This document shows, one piece after another, positions 59,775 through 64,000 of a stretch of DNA of 64,000 nucleotides (positions within the stretch are counted from its first letter, which is position 1; every line of letters starts with the position of its first letter). Source of the stretch: a bacterium (lineage in GTDB: Bacteria > Desulfobacterota > DSWW01); contig JANQFG010000045.1 in the NCBI GenBank assembly GCA_028277985.1, positions 1 to 64,000 on the forward strand, read 5' to 3'. The notes beneath the pieces are model-generated. The model did not search any database. It was not told where the DNA came from and saw only the letters and a list, made by a program, of their open reading frames with translations. Both the position numbers and the translations under genes were made by a program.

Positions 59775-59804
59775 TCGACTTGGACGGTTCGAACATGCTA
59801 AAAT
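59775..59804 (+). promoter_or_regulatory. Possible sigma-70 promoter of the MoxR-VWA operon
   Basis: TCGACT (4 of 6) at 59775, 18-base spacer, TAAAAT (5 of 6) at 59799. The MoxR ATG is 36 bases further on. Confidence 0.4.
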
Positions 59805-59839
59805 TGAAACTTTGTAATCATCGCGAATAGGAGAACAAC

Positions 59840-60691
59840 ATGGGGAACAGCCAAGGCCAGGATTCCTTCCAGGGCACCTCTACTTATGTGGTGGATCCGG
59901 AGCTCGCCAAGATCGTCAACATCTCGATCGCACTCGAAATGCCGCTGCTGCTCAAGGGGGAACCGGGCACCGGAAAGACCCTCCTCGCGCACGCCCTTGC
60001 GGAAAGCCTGAACATGCCGCTCATCGTGCTGAACGTGAAGAGCAACATGAAGGCGGTCGATGCCCTCTACCAGTACGACGCTCTCACAAGGCTCAACGAC
60101 AGCCGCTTCTCCGACTCGGGCAGAGACGTGAGCGACATCAAGAACTATATCCGCATGGGGAAGATCGGCCAGTCCTTTACCACAGAGGAAAAGGTCGTGC
60201 TCCTCATCGACGAGATCGACAAGGCGGACAGTGATTTTCAGGACGACCTGCTGGACGTGCTCGACCAGATGACCTTTGACATCGTCGAGATCGACGAGAC
60301 GACAAAGGCGATCAACAGGCCGGTGGTGATCATCACCTCGAACGCGAAGAAGGACCTGAGCGATCCCTTCCTCGGCCGGTGCAACTTCCACCACATCGCC
60401 TTTCCGGAGCCTGCCTTTATGCGACGCATCGTGGAGGCGCACTTCCCGGAAATCGAAGATCGGCTGGCCAAGGCCTGCATCGAGACCTTTTTCAAGCTGC
60501 GAGGCCTTCCGCAGATCGAGAAGAAGCCGGCCACCAGGGAGCTGCTCAACTGGATCCGGGCCCTTCGCATGGATCCTGATTTTGACCCGAAAGTCCTTCA
60601 GGAGGCCCAGGACGTTCCTTTTCTCGGGGTTCTCTTCAAGAAGAGCGCCGATTTCGTGAACGCCCAGAGCTGGAACTCCTACACAAGGTAG
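59840..60691 (+). CDS. MoxR-family AAA+ ATPase
   Basis: 283 aa with AGGAG ahead. Walker A is LLLKGEPGTGKTLLAHALAE (about residue 37), Walker B is KVVLLIDEIDKADSDFQDDLL, sensor 1 VVIITSNAKKDL and an arginine finger in GRCNFHHIAFPEP. MoxR ATPases act as chaperones for VWA-domain proteins during assembly of complexes such as CO dehydrogenase or dehydrogenases. The VWA gene begins 8 bases after its stop. Confidence 0.9.
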   Translation: MGNSQGQDSFQGTSTYVVDPELAKIVNISIALEMPLLLKGEPGTGKTLLAHALAESLNMPLIVLNVKSNMKAVDALYQYDALTRLNDSRFSDSGRDVSDIKNYIRMGKIGQSFTTEEKVVLLIDEIDKADSDFQDDLLDVLDQMTFDIVEIDETTKAINRPVVIITSNAKKDLSDPFLGRCNFHHIAFPEPAFMRRIVEAHFPEIEDRLAKACIETFFKLRGLPQIEKKPATRELLNWIRALRMDPDFDPKVLQEAQDVPFLGVLFKKSADFVNAQSWNSYTR

Positions 60692-60699
60692 GTGGAGAC

Positions 60700-61902
60700 A
60701 TGTTCGTCGAGTTCTTCTACACCCTCAGAAAAGCAGGAGTGCCGGCCACGCCGACCGCCTTCCTGCGGCTGCAGAAGGCCCTCGACATGGGGCTGGTTCA
60801 GTCCCTGGAGGACTTCTACGTAGCTGCAAGGGCGATCATGGTGAAGAGCGAACGTTACTTCGACCTCTACGACCGGATCTTTGCGCACCACTTCTACGGC
60901 GTGGAGCAGGAAGAGGACTGGGAGCAGGAACTCGAGGAATCCATCCGAATGCTCCTGGAGGAATGGCTCCAGGACCCGAAGGAACTGGCCGAAATGCTCG
61001 GCATCGACCCGGAGTCGCTGCCCGAGTTGAGCCCGGAAGAGCTCGTGAAGTACTTTCTGGAAAGGCTCAAAGAACAGACCGAGCGGCACGACGGGGGCAA
61101 CAAGTGGATCGGAACAGGGGGCACCTCCCCTGTCGGGCACTCCGGCTTTCACCCGGGCGGGATGCGAGTGGGCGGGTCGTCGATGGGAAAATCGGCAATC
61201 AAGGTCGCCCTGGAGCGGCGCTACCGGGACTACACCCAGAACACACGCCTGACCTCCTCCCAGGTCGGAGAGGCCCTGCGGCGGCTACGGTACATGATCC
61301 CGTCCGGACCAAAGGACCGGCTCGACATCGACGAGACCATACGGCAGACCGTCAAGCTCGGGGGCGAGATCGATATCGTCTTCGACCGGAGCCTTCGTGA
61401 CCGACTCAAGGTCGTCCTGATGATCGACAACGGCGGCTGGAGCATGGAGCCCTACGTCGAGGTCGTACAGACGCTGTTCAACTATGCCCAGGCGCAATTC
61501 AAGGACCTGAAGATCTTCTACTTCCACAATTGTATCTACGACCGGGTCTGGGAAGACCCGCAACGCCACCGCAAGCCCTTCCCCACATCCGAATTTCCAA
61601 GGCTCGACCCGAGCTACCGGGTCATCTTCGTGGGGGACGCTGCCATGGCGCCCTACGAACTCGAGCATTCGCGCGGATGCATCGACTACAGCGAGAAGCA
61701 GTCCCGAGCCTCCATTGACTGGCTTCGTTTTCTGGCACACGTCTTCCGGCACACCGCCTGGTTGAACCCGATGGTGACCTTTTCCACCGACTACTCCCAC
61801 GGGTCCTACACCCAGCGGGAGATCGCCAACATCATTCCGATGTTTCCCTTGAGCCTGGACGGTCTGGATCGCGCGGTCCATCAGTTGATGGCGGAGAACT
61901 AG
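60700..61902 (+). CDS. VWA-domain protein (CoxE/YehP-like) with altered metal site
   Basis: 400 aa. The N-terminal ~170 residues match the helical head of CoxE-like proteins (FVEFFYTLRKAGVPATPTAFL). The C-terminal von Willebrand A domain starts LKVVLMIDNGGWSMEPYVEVV; the usual metal site DxSxS reads DNGGWS, so binding of Mg2+ through the first serine is lost or shifted. Threonine and aspartate ligands follow (FSTDYSHGSYT). It is expected to be the client or co-chaperone of the MoxR ATPase next to it; target complex unknown. Confidence 0.82.
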   Translation: MFVEFFYTLRKAGVPATPTAFLRLQKALDMGLVQSLEDFYVAARAIMVKSERYFDLYDRIFAHHFYGVEQEEDWEQELEESIRMLLEEWLQDPKELAEMLGIDPESLPELSPEELVKYFLERLKEQTERHDGGNKWIGTGGTSPVGHSGFHPGGMRVGGSSMGKSAIKVALERRYRDYTQNTRLTSSQVGEALRRLRYMIPSGPKDRLDIDETIRQTVKLGGEIDIVFDRSLRDRLKVVLMIDNGGWSMEPYVEVVQTLFNYAQAQFKDLKIFYFHNCIYDRVWEDPQRHRKPFPTSEFPRLDPSYRVIFVGDAAMAPYELEHSRGCIDYSEKQSRASIDWLRFLAHVFRHTAWLNPMVTFSTDYSHGSYTQREIANIIPMFPLSLDGLDRAVHQLMAEN

Positions 61903-61908
61903 CCCGTC

Positions 61909-63165
61909 CTATCTGGCAGACCGCTTTCGGACCACGTTCAGCCGGTTTCTACCGAGACGTTTTGCGCGGTACAGGGCCCGGTCGGCCGATTCCAGAACGG
62001 CCATGACGTCCTCCCTGCCCGATCTTCCTGCGGCCAGCCCTCCGCTGACGGTGATGCGCAGGTTCGCCTTCCTCTTTTTCGTCCCCGCCGGAATTCGCAT
62101 CTGGGCTATCGACGCGATCACCTCCCGCCCGATCCGTTCCGCGTACTCGAGAGAGGTATCCGGAAAGACGACCAGCAGTTCCTCCCCCCCGTACCGGCAC
62201 GTGATCCCGCGGGGCAGGGCCTTCTCCCGGACCTTCTGCGCCACTTCGTACAACACCTTGTCGCCCGTCGCATGACCATGCCGATCGTTGACCCGCTTGA
62301 AATGATCCAGGTCAAACAGGACCAGGGCGAACTGCTTTCCGAGCGACTTGCCCTTGCCCTGGAGGATGTTGTTGCAGTGGCCGCGATTGTAGATATTCAG
62401 AAGCTGATCGTAATGGGCATGATGGGTAAGGCTGGCGGTCAGGTTCGCAAGAACCATCAGGGCCAAGGCAATCGGCACCAGGTGCAGGAGCAGAACCTCT
62501 TGCTCGGACCCCATCAACAGGAAGGCAATCGTGAAGAGGAGAAGAAAGGCCGAGATCGACCAGGCGTAGGGATCTCTCCTCCGGAAGGAGAGGAAGTGGG
62601 CCGAGACAGCGATGACCGCGTTCAGACCCAGAAGAATCGGCACTCGATAACTCAGCATCCACGGAAGCCGCTCTGCCAAGGCCGGAGCCAGGAAATCCCG
62701 GCAGGTGACGAGAAGGGCCAATTCGACCAGAAAGGACAGGCCGAGGCAGAGTCGGGTCAGGAATCTCGGCAGATAGGAGGGCAGGAGCGAAAGGAGCAGC
62801 AGATCCGCGCTGCAGATCAAATAGAGGATCAGGTGGATCCCCTCATCCCTGTCGATCCTGAAGAACGCCCCGTTCGGCACCTGGAAACCGATGAAATAGA
62901 GCATGCTGAAAATGCCGGTCATGAGAAGCAGAATGCTGGCAAGGAGAACCTTCACGTTGTAGAGACTACGGTAGGTGAACAGGGCCAGCACCAGGGCAAC
63001 CAGATACAGGACCATGGATTGATAGAGAAAGGGGGGTGACAGCAGATAGGCGCGGATCGTGTTCCAGATTTCGGAGGGAAACCGTTCGAGCAGGCTGAGA
63101 CCGAAGATGGCCCCCAGCAGGATCCAGAAAGGGAGGGCTTTCGAGGGGAATAGGAGTCGCTTCAT
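61909..63165 (-). CDS. Membrane-bound diguanylate cyclase (GGDEF)
   Basis: 418 aa. About seven hydrophobic helices in residues 10-235 (for example WILLGAIFGLSLL, LYLVALVLALFTYRSL, LLVELALLVTC, VLMVLANLTASLTHH) form a membrane sensor. A GGDEF domain follows (about 250-415): RHGHATGDKVLYEVAQ, FKRVNDRHGH and the active-site motif YGGEELLVVFP (GGEEL). It makes c-di-GMP. The allosteric RxxD product-inhibition site usually five residues ahead of the motif is absent (GITCRYGGEE). Its gene converges on the VWA gene with 6 bases between. Confidence 0.9.
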   Translation of the reverse strand: MKRLLFPSKALPFWILLGAIFGLSLLERFPSEIWNTIRAYLLSPPFLYQSMVLYLVALVLALFTYRSLYNVKVLLASILLLMTGIFSMLYFIGFQVPNGAFFRIDRDEGIHLILYLICSADLLLLSLLPSYLPRFLTRLCLGLSFLVELALLVTCRDFLAPALAERLPWMLSYRVPILLGLNAVIAVSAHFLSFRRRDPYAWSISAFLLLFTIAFLLMGSEQEVLLLHLVPIALALMVLANLTASLTHHAHYDQLLNIYNRGHCNNILQGKGKSLGKQFALVLFDLDHFKRVNDRHGHATGDKVLYEVAQKVREKALPRGITCRYGGEELLVVFPDTSLEYAERIGREVIASIAQMRIPAGTKKRKANLRITVSGGLAAGRSGREDVMAVLESADRALYRAKRLGRNRLNVVRKRSAR

Positions 63166-63201
63166 CTCAGCCCGGAGGGCCCACCCGCGGATCAGGTCTC
63201 C

Positions 63202-63215
63202 GCAGGCATGCCTGC
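63202..63215. repeat. 14-bp perfect palindrome
   Basis: GCAGGCATGCCTGC in the 178-base gap between the merR and GGDEF genes; could form a small hairpin at the 3' end of the merR transcript. Confidence 0.4.
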
Positions 63216-63343
63216 ATCGGCGAGGTTGAACTCAACCTTCTTGAGCTCCTTGATTCGTTTCAATCGCCATCGGCTCTCCTCGTGATCTCGGGGGTCTCCG
63301 TTGAAGAGCCACGCTGCTGTGCCGTTCGATCGTCAGGGGGGTC

Positions 63344-63736
63344 TTACTCAGCCAGGATCTTCTGGATCTCTTTGAGCTCCTCGATCACCTGATCCAGGGC
63401 GGACTGGCTCTCCACCTTCTCGAACTGGAGTTCCGGCTGCGAGGAAATCCTGCCGTAGCCGAGCTCCTTGAGCTTTTTCCGCGCCCCGTTGATCGTATAG
63501 CGCTCTTCGTAGAGCAACTCCTTGATCCTGAAGATCAGCTCCACATCGCTCTTGCGGTAGAGCCGCTGGCGGGAGCGACTCTTGGAAGGGTTGACCATCT
63601 TGAATTCGGATTCCCAGTAGCGGAGAACATACGGTTTCACCCCCGTGATCTCGGCTACCTCACCGATCTTGAAGTAGAGCTTGTCCGGAATCGGATAGGT
63701 CTTTTTCGAAGCGACCCGTTTCGCTACAGCGCTCAT
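63344..63736 (-). CDS. MerR-family regulator next to ihfA
   Basis: 130 aa. A MerR-type helix-turn-helix covers residues about 18-95: [27 protein letters not shown] is the DNA-recognition helix, [20 protein letters not shown] the wing. The C-terminus is a short dimerisation helix ([16 protein letters not shown]) with no effector domain. A MerR gene directly after ihfA is a conserved arrangement in many delta-proteobacteria and other proteobacteria, often in a pheST-ihfA-merR block. No effector visible; regulation is probably housekeeping. Confidence 0.9.
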   Translation of the reverse strand: MSAVAKRVASKKTYPIPDKLYFKIGEVAEITGVKPYVLRYWESEFKMVNPSKSRSRQRLYRKSDVELIFRIKELLYEERYTINGARKKLKELGYGRISSQPELQFEKVESQSALDQVIEELKEIQKILAE

Positions 63737-63817
63737 GGCGATACCCCCCTATCTGTGGGAACTGGGCATGCGTGGCATGCATCCGCGATCACCTCCACCT
63801 CCCCACCCTGTCCGCCC

Positions 63818-64000
63818 TCAGGACTGTGGTGCATCCACGCGCACGTCGTTCATGGCCTTCTTCAGAACCTGGCTGGGTTTGAAGGTGAGCACGTTCCTTG
63901 CCGTGATGGTGATTCCGTCACCCGTCTGCGGATTCCTTCCCTTTCTAGAATTCTTCTCCTTCACCATGAAGGTGCCGAAGCCGGAGATCTTGACCTTTTC
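63818..64000 (-). CDS. ihfA: Integration host factor subunit alpha, C-terminal part
   Basis: Partial: the final 60 residues, running from the window edge to the stop at 63818. It shows [20 protein letters not shown] (end of strand arms), [22 protein letters not shown] (the DNA-intercalating arm with the invariant proline) and KKAMN. HU/IHF family; the merR gene behind it and the [11 protein letters not shown] segment favour IHF alpha over HU. It bends DNA during transcription, recombination and replication. Confidence 0.9.
   Translation of the reverse strand, partial: EKVKISGFGTFMVKEKNSRKGRNPQTGDGITITARNVLTFKPSQVLKKAMNDVRVDAPQS

Noticed and set aside
63180..63290. Minus-strand frame after merR reading RWRLKRIKELKKVEFNL
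   Set aside because: It looks protein-like for about 25 residues but has no start, and a stop codon lies shortly before it; possible decayed gene end, not supported.
1..64000. CRISPR arrays, tRNA and rRNA genes, riboswitches
   Set aside because: Looked for regular short repeats, tRNA-like cloverleaf ends and conserved riboswitch cores; none found by eye.

Overview
The window is GC-rich, densely coded DNA from what looks like a strictly anaerobic bacterium, most likely a Desulfobacterota (delta-proteobacterial) relative. This is inferred from gene content, not from a marker gene. The pointers are an oxygen-sensitive glycyl radical enzyme under sigma-54 control, CCG-domain Fe-S/flavoprotein oxidoreductase sets, an HD-GYP response regulator, several hybrid kinases, and an ihfA-merR pair at the right edge. 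No rRNA, tRNA, CRISPR array or intact transposase gene was seen.

Left part (1-13.9 kb): a double-headed MerR regulator, a thiamine-diphosphate 2-oxoacid decarboxylase, a flavin-binding pyridoxamine-oxidase-fold protein and an MBL hydrolase lead into a catabolic island. There, a glycyl radical enzyme of the fumarate-adding (X-succinate synthase) type and its Cys-rich small subunit are transcribed leftward. A -24/-12 promoter lies in front of them, and a PAS-AAA+-Fis activator is encoded divergently. A biotin-dependent carboxyltransferase, an unusual HMG-CoA-lyase-like enzyme and an XRE-cupin regulator follow. Together they suggest anaerobic attack on a hydrocarbon or aromatic compound followed by CoA-thioester catabolism.

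14.1-23.6 kb: a compact biosynthesis-like cassette of ADH, acyl carrier protein, sulfotransferase, adenylate-forming ligase and acyltransferase sits between two paralogous O-methyltransferases, with a 972-aa radical SAM protein beyond. A perfect inverted repeat separates the ligase from the acyltransferase, supplies the end of both reading frames, and coincides with loss of the ligase's catalytic-lysine tail.

23.8-45.6 kb: an FAD oxidase / Fe-S (HdrD/GlcF-like) / FAD oxidase operon; an HD-GYP regulator; two hybrid kinases; two overlapping glycosyltransferase genes; a STAS-like protein; a Ycf48-like/MMPL transporter pair; and a glyoxylate/glycolate module (class-V aminotransferase, fused GlcD-GlcE, GlcF).

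45.7-64 kb: an isolated, well-expressed-looking small membrane protein gene with strong promoter, ribosome site and terminator; a TetR-controlled tripartite RND efflux operon; two secreted lipoprotein glycosidases (GH88/105-like, GH29) around a third hybrid kinase; a nucleoside deoxyribosyltransferase-like protein; methylmalonyl-CoA epimerase; a MoxR-VWA pair; a diguanylate cyclase; and merR-ihfA, cut by the window end.

Dispersed elements worth noting are GGGGTCAGG-type inverted repeats, G/C-skewed GGGATCAGGG-type tracts between operons, and two copies of a 15-mer that may be insertion-sequence ends.
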